A stretch of DNA of 64,000 nt from an uncultured Candidatus Entotheonella sp. (GCA_951828535.1 OX639990.1:235300-299299); one strand, 5' to 3'. Counted from the first letter of the stretch, positions 15,538-24,234 are shown. Numbers and translations are program-made. The notes: a model not told the origin generated them from the letters alone.

Positions 15538-17142
15538 TCAATCCGGCCCTCGCCCCTTGTTCGCCGCTTCCTTCTGCATGATCACTTCGATGTCCAGCTT
15601 GCAGCCGAGCACCCTCTCAAATGCCGTGACGTGTTTATGCACGGCCCATAACTCGATCTGACAGTCCTGCCCCGCATAAATGTATAAAACGACCTGCGAG
15701 TCGTTTTTGAGCTGAAAGCGCGCGTGCTGCACGTTGCCGGCGTGGCCGCGGTCGAGGCTTTCGGCGAAGCGAAGCAGCAGGGAGAGGACGCGCACGACCT
15801 TCTGCGCCTCCCGGTCAAGGGCGGCGAATTCCGGGTGTACGCGTTGTGGAACGGCCTTGCGGTGGAACAGCGCCGTGGCAGCGATGATGGCGACCTCCGT
15901 TTCATCGAAGCCGAGCAGGTTGGCGTTGCGGATCAAGTAGTAGGTGTGCGCCTGGTAGTTGTTGTAGGTCAGGAAGGCGCCGATGCGGTGCAGCAGCGAG
16001 GCATATTCCAGCAATTCCCGCTCCCAACCCCCGAACGGGTGCAGCTTGGCGGCGCCGGCACTGTCGAACAACGCCAGCGCCAACCGCGCCGTGGTGCGGG
16101 CGTGCGCCTCATCGAAATGGCAGGTGCGGCCCAAGTCGAGGACGCTGCGTTGGCGGACTGACAGGTCCTGCAGGGCCGGCGCATGACCGTGCCGAAGCAG
16201 ATAATCCATGAGTAGCCCTTCGCGCAGCCCTCGGTCGCTGACGCGGATGGCCGGGATGTCCAGGGCCTGCATGAAGGCTTCCAGGATGGCGCCGCCGGCC
16301 AGGACGATATCGGCGCGTTCGGGATTCAGTCCCGGCACTCGGCGGCGCTCCTTCAGCGGCATGGCGCCGAGCATTTTTACGACCTCCCGAAGATGCGCCG
16401 CCGTCAGCACGTCGTCGCGTTGCAACCGCCGCTTGGCGAAGCGGCGTGCTGCAATGTCGGCGAGGTTCTCGATGGTACCGGAACTGCCGAGCGCGAGATC
16501 AATGTCGTGTGTTCGCATCTCCCGCAGGCTGTGCACGGCGTGGCGCTGTACGTAGTTCAGGATGCGGTTGTATTTGGCCGGCGACACCACCCCCTGCGCG
16601 CCGGCGGGAAACTGCGCGCTCAGGCGGATGGCCCCGAGCCGCAGCGAATTGAGGTAGCGGTGTTGATGCTGCGTGCCCAGGATGACCTCAGTGCTGCCGC
16701 CGCCGATGTCGATGAAGAACGCCTGTTTGTCTTCAAGGTGAAAGCCACTGGAAACGCCGAGATAGATCAGTCGCGCCTCTTCCTGCCCCGACACCACGCG
16801 CACGTCGAGCTGCGCCGCTTCCTGCAAGCGCTGCATAAACTCCCGCTGGTTCTTCGCCTCGCGGGTCGCCGCGGTGGCCACGGCAATGACGTCGTCGGCG
16901 CCATATGAGCGAATCAACGAGGCGAACTGCTGGCTGACGGCCACGGCGCGGTCGATGGCCTCGGGCTGCAGGACTTGTTCGTCGAATTCGCCCTCACCCA
17001 GGCGCACCGTCTGTTTGAGTTGGATGAGCACGTTGGTTGAATGGTTCGGATTGACGCGGACGAGCAACAGGCGAATCGAATTGGTGCCGATGTCCATGAA
17101 GGCGACGTGGCGCGCTTCCGCAGGCGTCGGGGCATTGTTCAT
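15538..17142 (-). CDS. ppx: Exopolyphosphatase / GppA family, with HD-like C-terminus
   Basis: The 534-residue protein hydrolyses terminal phosphates of polyphosphate (Ppx) and possibly pppGpp. The ASKHA fold begins at AFMDIGTNSIRLLLVRV near residues 16-32, contains ATAATREAKN near 90-99 and the metal/catalytic region VSGQEEARLIYLGV near 113-126, then FFIDIGGGSTEVILG near 138-152. A C-terminal HD-like region follows (HRIGAFLTYNNYQAHTYYLI near 385-404). The ATG at 17142 is chosen because the protein then starts shortly before the ASKHA core; upstream 109 codons are unrelated and overlap the CHAD gene. It is the last gene of the minus-strand ppk1-CHAD-ppx cluster and the IS lies 5 bp past its stop. 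Confidence 0.92.
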   Translation of the reverse strand: MNNAPTPAEARHVAFMDIGTNSIRLLLVRVNPNHSTNVLIQLKQTVRLGEGEFDEQVLQPEAIDRAVAVSQQFASLIRSYGADDVIAVATAATREAKNQREFMQRLQEAAQLDVRVVSGQEEARLIYLGVSSGFHLEDKQAFFIDIGGGSTEVILGTQHQHRYLNSLRLGAIRLSAQFPAGAQGVVSPAKYNRILNYVQRHAVHSLREMRTHDIDLALGSSGTIENLADIAARRFAKRRLQRDDVLTAAHLREVVKMLGAMPLKERRRVPGLNPERADIVLAGGAILEAFMQALDIPAIRVSDRGLREGLLMDYLLRHGHAPALQDLSVRQRSVLDLGRTCHFDEAHARTTARLALALFDSAGAAKLHPFGGWERELLEYASLLHRIGAFLTYNNYQAHTYYLIRNANLLGFDETEVAIIAATALFHRKAVPQRVHPEFAALDREAQKVVRVLSLLLRFAESLDRGHAGNVQHARFQLKNDSQVVLYIYAGQDCQIELWAVHKHVTAFERVLGCKLDIEVIMQKEAANKGRGPD

Positions 17143-17260
17143 GAAGGCTCTCGAAAGGTGATGGGGGAGCGGGCGGAAGTCACTCGCTACGCTCGTGCTA
17201 CTTGCATTGTTTACGCCCCGTCTGCGCTTGCTGCGCTCGCTTCGCGGGGCTGTGGCGCCA

Positions 17261-18643
17261 TCAAGGCTGCCACCAAAGGGGGTGTGTGAGAGAGCCTTCG
17301 GAGGCGCGCAATTGATCGTTGAGCCTTTTGCGCGCGGGGGTTTCCTGGGCGGAGTAAAGATCGCCGGTTTTGGCCAAGCGGTGAAGAGGCACGGCAGTGC
17401 TGACAGCGAACAGGTTCTGCAGGCGGGTGCGCAGCCAAGCCACGTTGGAGGCGCCAATCCGCAGGCCATAAGAGGCGTTGGCCCACTCGGCCAGGCGCCC
17501 GTATGTGATCAGCCGGCCGGCAGGAACGCGCGTGATGAGCGTCGCCACATGCCACTGCCAAGCCTGGTGCGAAGCGCGCAGCGTGTCTTCCAGTTGTACC
17601 AGTTCTTCCGGCAGCGGCAGTTCTACGCCGGCTGTTGCCGAGGCGGGCTCGTGGCCATTCTCGTGTGCCGGCAGCGGCGGGGTGTCCAGGGCACGGCACA
17701 GTCGGCCCCAGACGTCTTTATCTAGCGCCCGTTGCCACAGCGCCTCGAACTCCTTGAAGTATTTGACGCGGTTCTGCTGGCGCTGGTCGCGCACCGCCAT
17801 GACGCCCGGAGCCAGGGCCTCGAAGGGCTGGGTGTCGCCGAAATATGTCAAGGTGCGTGCCTTTTCTTCCTCAAGAAACTGCGGCAGGGTCTCCACCCAT
17901 ACCTCGCAGTCGTGGAGGTTCCCCAGCACGTCCTGGAGCTTGCGGGCCGCGCGGATGGCGTCATTCAGGGTGTCCGGGTACAGTGGCGCGAAGGCCTGCA
18001 GGGTGTAGCGCAGCCGCTTGATGGTGACGCGCGTGGCGTGCAATTGCGCGCCGCTCTGCGGTCCGCGAATGGTTGCGGCGGTGGCCAGCGCCGTCTGCAG
18101 GCGCCGCAGAATGGCATTGCGACTGCGGTGGTAGGTGTGACGAGCCGATTCGGGGGTAGCGTACAGTTGGCTGGTGGCGAGCAGGTAGCGCAGAGCCATC
18201 TCCATCCGGCTGACGTGGCGGCGCGATGTCAGGCGCTCCAGGGTGCTTACGACCGGTGCCTGCATGGCCTGGCGCTGCTGATTGAAGCGCAATAACAGGC
18301 GTTCCAGCCCGGGGCGCTGCCGGTCGTCGCTGCAGGCGGCCAGCGCCTCTTGCAGCCAGGTGATCTGCACGTCGGCATCCCGCGCCTTGCCCAAGGCTCG
18401 CGTCACGCGGCGCAGTTGCTTGCGCCAGCGTGTGCGCTGTTTCGGCGGCAGCCAGTCACTGAACAGCGGCAGCAGGCTGCGCAGGCGGCGCGAGGCGACC
18501 CGCATGCGGTGGACGCACTCGATGTCCTCGTTCTGCCGCACGCCGTCGATCATCCCCGTCATGGTGTTGAGGTATTTCAGAAGCGTCCGGGCGCCGTGGA
18601 AGCAGAAGTCGGCGTCCTGTTTGTCCTTGATCGTACAGGCCAT
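17261..18643 (-). CDS. CHAD-domain protein with alkyltransferase-like (ATL) C-terminus
   Basis: Residues 10-305 form a CHAD domain, a helical polyphosphate-binding module: conserved basic helices include HRMRVASRRLRSLL (45-58), KQLRRVTRALGKARDADV (75-92) and HATRVTIKRLRYTLQAF (202-218), followed by KLQDVLGNLHDCEV (235-248). Residues about 355-460 resemble the DNA-binding domain of O6-alkylguanine-DNA alkyltransferase and ATL proteins: VATLITRVPAGRLITYGRLAEW (366-387) and VPLHRLAKTGDLYS (418-431), ending in WWQP. The position of the alkyl-accepting Cys (PCHR) or ATL Trp (PWHR) is Leu420, so no methyl transfer is expected. The ATG at 18643 follows AAGGAC; a GTG at 18661 overlapping the ppk stop is the alternative. 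It lies between ppk1 and ppx. Confidence 0.85.
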   Translation of the reverse strand: MACTIKDKQDADFCFHGARTLLKYLNTMTGMIDGVRQNEDIECVHRMRVASRRLRSLLPLFSDWLPPKQRTRWRKQLRRVTRALGKARDADVQITWLQEALAACSDDRQRPGLERLLLRFNQQRQAMQAPVVSTLERLTSRRHVSRMEMALRYLLATSQLYATPESARHTYHRSRNAILRRLQTALATAATIRGPQSGAQLHATRVTIKRLRYTLQAFAPLYPDTLNDAIRAARKLQDVLGNLHDCEVWVETLPQFLEEEKARTLTYFGDTQPFEALAPGVMAVRDQRQQNRVKYFKEFEALWQRALDKDVWGRLCRALDTPPLPAHENGHEPASATAGVELPLPEELVQLEDTLRASHQAWQWHVATLITRVPAGRLITYGRLAEWANASYGLRIGASNVAWLRTRLQNLFAVSTAVPLHRLAKTGDLYSAQETPARKRLNDQLRASEGSLTHPLWWQP

Positions 18644-18650
18644 GAGGTCC

Positions 18651-20792
18651 TTACCCTTCACGTAACGCTCCTTTTCCCCGCCAGTGCTGCATCAGCCATT
18701 CTTGCGAATTGAGAGAATCCGCTGCCGATCCCACTTCAACCGACTCGTATCGGCCATCCGCCAGCAGTCGCCGTGTCTGCCTGGTGTCCTGCAGATGCAC
18801 CCCCAGGATGTCGCGGAGGATAGTGTCGCGCAGCCGCGATGGTATCACCGGAAACAGCACCTCGACGCGCCGGTCCAGGTTGCGCGGCATCAGGTCGGCG
18901 CTGCCCAGGAACACCTCGGACTCGCCGCCGTTGCGGAAGTAATAAATGCGCGCGTGCTCGAGATAGCGCCCGACGATCGAGGTCACCGTAATGGTCTCGC
19001 TCACCCCCGGTACGCCCGGCAACAAGCAACAGATGCCGCGCACCTGCAGGTGGATGGCCACGCCGGCCTGCGAGGCGCGGTACAGGGCCTGGATACATTT
19101 TGTATCCACCAGGGCGTTCATCTTGAAGGCAATGTAGCCGTCGCCGGAATCCTGGTGACGGGCCATCTCGCGCTCGATGCGCGCGATGATCTGCTGCCGC
19201 ATGGTGCGCGGCGCCACCAGCAATCGGCGGTAGGTTCCCTTGTCCGAATACCCGGTCAGGGCGTTGAACAGGTCTGACACGTCGGCGCTGATGTCCGGAT
19301 TGCAGGTGAAATAGCTCAGGTCGGTGTAGATACGGCTGGTCACCGGGTTGTAGTTGCCGGTGCCCATGTGCACGTAGCAGCGGATGCCGTCCGGGTCGCG
19401 GCGCACCACCAGGCACATCTTGGCGTGCGTCTTGAGCCCCAGCACGCCATAGACCACGTGCACCCCTTCGTCTTCCAACGCCCGTGCCCAGGCGATGTTG
19501 TTTTCCTCATCGAAACGCGCCTTCAGTTCGAGCAGCACGGCCACCTGTTTCTGATTTTCTCTCGCCTCGGTCAGGGCCGCGACGATGGGCGAGTTGGGCC
19601 CGACCCGGTACAACGTCTGTTTGATTGCCAGTACGTCCGGGTCGCTGGCGGCCTCGCGGATGAAGTCCACCACGGGCACGAAGCTGTCGTACGGGTGATA
19701 GAGCAGCACGTCCTGGCGCCGGATCGTGTCGAACAGCCGTTCGCGCTTGGCCAGCGGCTCGGCGATGACCGGCAGGTACGGGTGGTCCTTCAGGTCCGGG
19801 CGTTCGACGCGGGTCAGTTCCATAAACCCGGCCAAGTTCAGCGGGCCGTCGATGGTGTATACCTGGAACGGTTCCAGCTCCAGGTTGCGCATCAGCACAT
19901 CGCGGATGCGTTCCGGCATGTTGCGGTCAATCTCCAGGCGAACGACCGAGCCCCAGTGGCGCATTTCGATCTGTGCCTCGACGCTGGTCAGCAAGTCGGA
20001 CGCTTCGTCGTCCTTTATTTCCAGGTCGGCGTCGCGGGTGATGCGGAACGGGTAGGCGGCCATGACATCGATGCCCGGAAACAGCATGTCAAGGTTGGCC
20101 GCCACCACTTCCTCAACCGGCACGAAGTTACTGGCCTGCACCTCGATGCCATCGGTTTCGGGGTTCTTTTCGAGGTCGGCTTCGTTGGGCAGACGCACGA
20201 GGCTAGGCGACACGTCGGAGATTTTGACGCGCGCAAAGCGCTCGCCACCCTGCGGGTCGCTGACCACTACCGCGAGGTTGAAGCTCAGATTGGAGATGTG
20301 CGGGAAGGGGTGGGCCGGGTCGAAAGCCAAGGGCGTCAGGGCCGGGAAAATCTCGCGCGCGAAATATTGGCGCAACCAAGCCTTCTGGTTGTGGCCCAGT
20401 TCGGCCATGTCCAGAATGGGTACACCGCTGTCGCGCAGCCTGGGAGACAGGTCGCCGTGCCAGCAATCCAGGGCTTGTTCCAAGTGGCCGAGAAGCGTTT
20501 TGCGGATGGCCGCCAGTTGTTCCAGGGGCGTCATGCCGTCGGGTGGCGCTTCCAGGACGCCGCCGGTCACCTGACGGCTGAGGCCGGAGACGCGGATCAT
20601 GAAGAACTCGTCCAGGTTGGTGGCGAAAATAGCCAGAAACTTGACGCGCTCCAGCAACGGGTTATCCGCGTTCAGGGCCTCTTCCAGGACCCGCCGGTTG
20701 AATTGTAGCCAAGCGGTTTCTCGGTTGATGTAAAGGCGGGGGTCCTGCAAGTCGATGGCTTGGCAAGAAGGCTTGGTCTGACTGCTGGGCAT
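18651..20792 (-). CDS. ppk1: Polyphosphate kinase 1
   Basis: Ppk1 reversibly polymerises the gamma-phosphate of ATP into polyphosphate at the inner membrane. The 713-residue product shows the N-terminal RETAWLQFNRRVLEEA near 24-39 and FLAIFATNLDEFFMIRVSGL near 53-72, the phosphohistidine loop YVHMGTGNYNP near 433-443, and the second active-site region LQVRGICCLLPGV near 586-598 with IVGRYLEHARIYYF near 607-620. Length is that expected for the family. The ATG at 20792 has a GAGGGAG site and gives the normal N-terminus; an upstream in-frame start adds 27 unrelated codons. It heads the ppk1-CHAD-ppx unit, with only 7 bp to the CHAD gene. Confidence 0.95.
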   Translation of the reverse strand: MPSSQTKPSCQAIDLQDPRLYINRETAWLQFNRRVLEEALNADNPLLERVKFLAIFATNLDEFFMIRVSGLSRQVTGGVLEAPPDGMTPLEQLAAIRKTLLGHLEQALDCWHGDLSPRLRDSGVPILDMAELGHNQKAWLRQYFAREIFPALTPLAFDPAHPFPHISNLSFNLAVVVSDPQGGERFARVKISDVSPSLVRLPNEADLEKNPETDGIEVQASNFVPVEEVVAANLDMLFPGIDVMAAYPFRITRDADLEIKDDEASDLLTSVEAQIEMRHWGSVVRLEIDRNMPERIRDVLMRNLELEPFQVYTIDGPLNLAGFMELTRVERPDLKDHPYLPVIAEPLAKRERLFDTIRRQDVLLYHPYDSFVPVVDFIREAASDPDVLAIKQTLYRVGPNSPIVAALTEARENQKQVAVLLELKARFDEENNIAWARALEDEGVHVVYGVLGLKTHAKMCLVVRRDPDGIRCYVHMGTGNYNPVTSRIYTDLSYFTCNPDISADVSDLFNALTGYSDKGTYRRLLVAPRTMRQQIIARIEREMARHQDSGDGYIAFKMNALVDTKCIQALYRASQAGVAIHLQVRGICCLLPGVPGVSETITVTSIVGRYLEHARIYYFRNGGESEVFLGSADLMPRNLDRRVEVLFPVIPSRLRDTILRDILGVHLQDTRQTRRLLADGRYESVEVGSAADSLNSQEWLMQHWRGKGALREG

Positions 20793-21202
20793 GGCTCCCT
20801 CGGAGTGGCGCTTAAGAGAGTCGCTCGATTGTGTGGCTCGGCTATGGTAGCGCAATCGTTCCGATATGGGCAAGAACGGAAGGGCCGCGACAAGGCAAAC
20901 GCAGGTGGCGTTATCCGGCTAAAACCTGTGACAGATGGCGACGGTTCCACCCAGCCCGCTCCGACCCCAAAAACGCGTCTTCGTCATGGGAAAAAGTCAC
21001 GAGTCTAGTTATAGGTAGACATCATTCAATTTGTCGGTATATTAAAGGCACGCGTGAGACGGAAACGGTCCATCCTTGGGTAAGGAGGGCAGGGCTATAT
21101 GCCCGCCGTCCAAACGCTCGCGCGTGCAAGCGGTATGGTTTGTGTTGTTGTCCTGACGTGGCCTTTGCCGTCACTGCTGTCAATCTGAAGGAGGATCAGG
21201 TA
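20793..21202. other. 410-bp divergent intergenic region, ppk1 / Tat amidohydrolase
   Basis: This region separates the divergent ppk1 and amidohydrolase genes and must hold both promoters. It shows no credible coding frame, no clear inverted repeat and no convincing -35/-10 pair. The AT-rich patch around 21020-21050 (GGTATATTAAAGG) is the best promoter candidate for the plus-strand gene. An in-frame extension of the amidohydrolase through here exists but lacks family resemblance. Confidence 0.4.
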
Positions 21203-22708
21203 ATGGGCATCTATCTCAGCGATCGGGAACTCGCACAAGTGCAACCGGCCGAAGGAGCGTTTCGCTCGCCGGTGCCGACCCAAATGATCTCGAATGGGGA
21301 ATTCAATCCGCTACCGCAGACGCCCCAGCAGCAGCAAGTGGAAGCGCGCATCAAGGAGTTGGCGGACAAATACGGCGCCAAACAAGGTTTGGACCGGCGC
21401 CAATTCCTGAGCACCAGCTGCGGCATGGCGGCGGCCTTCGTGGCCATGAACGACGTGTTTGGCAACTTCTATGATGTTTCAGAGGCCGAGGCAGCCGACC
21501 CCGCCAGAGCGGCGGAGCGTGTCGAGGCGCTCAAGGGCCAGTTCATCTTCGATGACCAGACGCACTTCATCCGCGATGATTTCCAGTATGAGGAACTGTT
21601 AGGGCTGGGTCAGTATGCAGGGCAGTTCTGGAACCCGGAGTTGACCCAGGACGAACAGACCAACCTCTACTACTACAAGTTCGAGAACTACGTGCGGCAG
21701 ATCTACTTGAACAGCGACACCTCGGTGGCGGTGTTGAGCGGAGCGCCGTTTGACGATCCATCGTGGTGGATCCTGCCTAACGAGCAAATCCACGAAGCCG
21801 TGAAGATGGTCAACACCACCGCGGGCAGCACGCGCATGCTGGGTCATGCGGTCGTCACCCCCGGGCAGCCCGGTTGGATGGACGAGGTGGACCAGGCGCT
21901 CGCCGAGCGCCCGCCCGCCAGTTGGAAGCTGTACACCATCGGCGATCCGCTGACGGCCAAGACGAAGTACCCGTTCTGGCTCGACGACGAGAAGCTGATG
22001 TATCCGTTCTACGAGAAGATCGACAAGGCGGGCATCCGGACCATGTGCATTCACAAGGGACTGATGCCGGCGGATTACGAGCAGAGCTGGGCCGGGGTGT
22101 GGCAGTATCAGACACCACGCGACCTGCTCAAGGCCGCCAAGGATTGGCCGCAGCTCAACTTCGTCATCTACCACGGCTGCCTGCGGCCGTTCCTGGAAGA
22201 CCCGACAGCGGTGCTGGAGGAGTTTGAGAGCACCGGCGAAATCAAGTGGGCGAGCGATCTTGCCAGGGTGCCCGAATCCACGGGTACCAACAACGTCTAC
22301 GCGGAGATGGGCACCAGCTTCGCTATGTCCTCGGTGAACCCGCGATTTTCGGCGGCGCTATTGGGGACGTGGATCAAGGGCCTCGGGGCTTCCAACGTGG
22401 TATGGGGCTCTGATTCGGTGTGGTACGGCTCGCCGCAGTGGCAGATTGAGGCGTTCCGGCGCCTCGAAATCCCGGAGGACATGCAGAAGAAGCATGGCTT
22501 TGCGCCACTGGGTTCCGCAGATGGTGCGGTGAAGGCTCAGATCTTTGGGCACAACTCCGCCCGCGTGTACAACCTTGACCTGAGCGCGGATTATCGTCCG
22601 CTGACCGAGGACAAGTTTGCGCAGTTGAAACAGGAATACCGCCAGGCCGGCAGCCTTGAGGCCATGCGTGACAACGCAGCCTATGGGTATATCGCCAGGC
22701 GGGCATAG
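21203..22708 (+). CDS. Tat-exported amidohydrolase-2 family protein
   Basis: This 501-residue protein belongs to the metal-dependent amidohydrolase family PF04909, whose members hydrolyse or decarboxylate ring compounds. It carries a Tat-like signal around residues 62-90 (LDRRQFLSTSCGMAAAFVAM), preceded by an unusual charged cytoplasmic extension with the motif SNGEFNPLPQTPQ (33-45). The mature part has DDQTHFIRDD near 119-128, replacing the usual DxHxH, then CIHKGL near 281-286, FVIYHG near 324-329, EMGTSF near 371-376 and VWGSDSVWYGSP near 401-412, which match the metal-ligand strands. The ATG at 21203 has GAAGGAGG upstream. A paralogue sits at 56506. The substrate is unknown. Confidence 0.85.
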   Translation: MGIYLSDRELAQVQPAEGAFRSPVPTQMISNGEFNPLPQTPQQQQVEARIKELADKYGAKQGLDRRQFLSTSCGMAAAFVAMNDVFGNFYDVSEAEAADPARAAERVEALKGQFIFDDQTHFIRDDFQYEELLGLGQYAGQFWNPELTQDEQTNLYYYKFENYVRQIYLNSDTSVAVLSGAPFDDPSWWILPNEQIHEAVKMVNTTAGSTRMLGHAVVTPGQPGWMDEVDQALAERPPASWKLYTIGDPLTAKTKYPFWLDDEKLMYPFYEKIDKAGIRTMCIHKGLMPADYEQSWAGVWQYQTPRDLLKAAKDWPQLNFVIYHGCLRPFLEDPTAVLEEFESTGEIKWASDLARVPESTGTNNVYAEMGTSFAMSSVNPRFSAALLGTWIKGLGASNVVWGSDSVWYGSPQWQIEAFRRLEIPEDMQKKHGFAPLGSADGAVKAQIFGHNSARVYNLDLSADYRPLTEDKFAQLKQEYRQAGSLEAMRDNAAYGYIARRA

Positions 22709-22735
22709 TCAATAAGCCGTTCCACGGCAAATTCG

Positions 22736-22769
22736 GGCCGCAGACCTTCAGCGTCTGCGGCCTTTTTTT
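22736..22769 (+). terminator. Strong rho-independent terminator
   Basis: GGCCGCAGAC (22736-22745) and GTCTGCGGCC (22753-22762) form a perfect 10-bp stem with a 7-nt loop, followed by seven T. It lies 27 bp after the stop of the Tat amidohydrolase. Confidence 0.95.
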
Positions 22770-22905
22770 GTTCCGCCCCATTGATCGGCGCGGCCGAGCA
22801 TGGCAGTTGCAGGGGGCGTCAGTCGGTGTACACCTGCAACAGATAACGTCGATCCCACCCCAGTCCACCATGCGTCTGGCCTTCATGCCTCTGCCCCAAA
22901 TGGTC

Positions 22906-22986
22906 ATTTGGGCGCCTGCCGGAATCCAGCGGCCCCGGCTCGTTGCTCCCAGAAAGCACCTGGACCCCGGCTTTCGCCGGGGTGAG
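22906..22986. repeat. REP-like dispersed repeat, GGAATCCAG...CTGGA type
   Basis: The left arm includes GCCTGCCGGAATCCAG (22914-22929). The right arm starts CTGGA at 22960 and folds as CCCCGGC (22965-22971), TTTC loop, GCCGGGG (22976-22982). This layout is that of the widespread intergenic repeats containing GGAATCCAG and CTGGACCCC with GC-rich palindromes. It is non-coding; any role in mRNA stability or DNA structure is inference. Confidence 0.6.
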
Positions 22987-23127
22987 ATAAGACGCAATAT
23001 CACCCGCACCCGAGGTCAAGAAATAGAGTTGCTTCCACGACACCACCCGGACTTCCACGTGCGACTCCACTTTTTGCCAGTGCATTTCCGTATCTGATTG
23101 CATCAGGAAGATATCCGCCGGCCCATA

Positions 23128-23220
23128 CGCCCCCTCTCCCTGACCCACCCTCGCGGAGGGGGGAGGGGATTACTGCTCCGTCTCCCCTGGAGGGAAAGCG
23201 TTGGGGTGAGGGGGAAAGCC
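23128..23220. repeat. Polypyrimidine/polypurine dispersed repeat
   Basis: CCCCCTCTCCCTGACCCACC (from about 23129) is partly complementary to a later GGGGTGAGGGGGAAAG (about 23203-23218), with GC-rich inner segments between. Such CCCTCTCCC/GGGGTGAGGG intergenic repeats are common in GC-rich genomes. No coding potential is seen. Confidence 0.45.
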
Positions 23221-23311
23221 GAAGTGAGATGCGTCGCAGATGCAGGTCGTCCTGATCCGAAAGCGCTCCAGGTGCACAGCCACGGCGTCCTAACGCGACC
23301 ACAATAAGATC

Positions 23312-23327
23312 TTAACTCCACGTTAAC
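23312..23327 (+). promoter_or_regulatory. Candidate Pho box upstream of glpF
   Basis: TTAAC occurs at 23312-23316 and again at 23323-23327, exactly 11 bp apart, with a related CTAAC at 23290-23294 two turns upstream. PhoB/PhoP-type regulators bind direct repeats with an 11-bp period, and phoB plus the pst genes are downstream. The glpF start is 46 bp further on. The call is an inference from spacing and context. Confidence 0.4.
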
Positions 23328-23372
23328 GTCCCGCTGATAACGTGGGCCACGCGCAATTGAGGAGTTACAGTC

Positions 23373-24206
23373 ATGAATTCCCACCCAGCGATGCGGCGGG
23401 CGTTGGCAGGCGAGGTGCTGGGCACCTACCTGTTGGTACTGTTCGGGACCGGATCGGTGGCGAGCGCGGTGTTGTCGGGCGCGCAGGTGGGCTTGTGGCA
23501 GGTGGCGGCGGTGTGGGGCTTTGGCGTCACGCTGGCGATCTACGTGTCGGCCGGTCTGTCGGGGGCGCACCTCAACCCGGCGGTCTCTCTGTCCATGGCC
23601 CTGCTGCGCCCGTCGGATTTCCCGGCCAAGCGGCTGCTGCCGTACGTGGCGGCGCAACTCTCCGGAGCGGTCCTGGCCGGCGCCACGGTGGCGATGTTGT
23701 TCGGCCCGTTGCTGCGGCGTTTTGAGGCGGCCAAGGGGATATTGCGCGGCGCACCGGGCAGCGAGCTGTCCGCCATGGTGTTTGGCGAATACTTTCCGAA
23801 CCCGGCCATGTTCGGCACCGACGCCGCGGCGCGCGCCCTGGTGTCGCCGGGGCAGGCGGCGCTGGTTGAAGGGTTTGGCACCGCCGTGCTGGTGCTGGTG
23901 ATTTTCGCCCTCACGTCGCCGCGCAACACTGACAGGCCCGGCGCCAATCTGGCGCCGTTTTTCATCGGCTTCACCGTAGCGGTACTCATCAGCCTGTTTG
24001 CGCCGCTGACGCAGGCCGGCTGGAATCCGGCGCGCGACTTCGGCCCTCGCCTGGTGGCCTTGGTGCTGGGCTGGGGCAGGGTGGCGATTCCCGGTCCCGA
24101 CGGCGGCTTCTGGGTGTACATCGTCGGGCCGTTGATCGGTGGGCCGCTGGGTGGTTTGGTGTGGCAGTTGATTGCCGAACGGCAAGAAGCGAGTCCCGCC
24201 GCTTGA
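23373..24206 (+). CDS. MIP-family channel, aquaglyceroporin-like (GlpF type)
   Basis: This 277-residue inner-membrane protein belongs to the MIP family, which passes water, glycerol or other small uncharged solutes. Six hydrophobic helices and the two NPA half-helices are visible: SGAHLNPAVSLSM near residues 63-75 and AGWNPARDFGPR near 212-223. Aspartate two residues after the second NPA (NPARD) is the GlpF-type signature that favours glycerol over water. The ATG has a GAGGAG-like site (TTGAGGAGTTAC spacing). It opens the phosphate locus and has a candidate Pho box 46 bp upstream. Whether it passes glycerol, or another solute such as arsenite as some relatives do, cannot be decided. Confidence 0.88.
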   Translation: MNSHPAMRRALAGEVLGTYLLVLFGTGSVASAVLSGAQVGLWQVAAVWGFGVTLAIYVSAGLSGAHLNPAVSLSMALLRPSDFPAKRLLPYVAAQLSGAVLAGATVAMLFGPLLRRFEAAKGILRGAPGSELSAMVFGEYFPNPAMFGTDAAARALVSPGQAALVEGFGTAVLVLVIFALTSPRNTDRPGANLAPFFIGFTVAVLISLFAPLTQAGWNPARDFGPRLVALVLGWGRVAIPGPDGGFWVYIVGPLIGGPLGGLVWQLIAERQEASPAA

Positions 24207-24234
24207 ACCGGGCGAGTCGGTATTGCACCTACAT

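Larger units (their letters stand above)
22770..23311. other. Non-coding intergenic region with dispersed-repeat sequences
   Basis: About 540 bp between the amidohydrolase terminator and the Pho-box candidate before glpF. No frame has family resemblance. It contains two recognisable dispersed-repeat types, listed separately, and otherwise nothing I can assign. Confidence 0.6.

Noticed and set aside
19368-20708. 446-codon plus-strand frame opposite ppk1
   Set aside because: The ppk1 motifs on the minus strand are complete; the plus-strand frame shows only Val/Gln/His-rich antisense composition.
22906-23220. A CRISPR array in the repeat-rich intergenic region
   Set aside because: The repeats are two unrelated palindromic types, not regularly spaced identical units.
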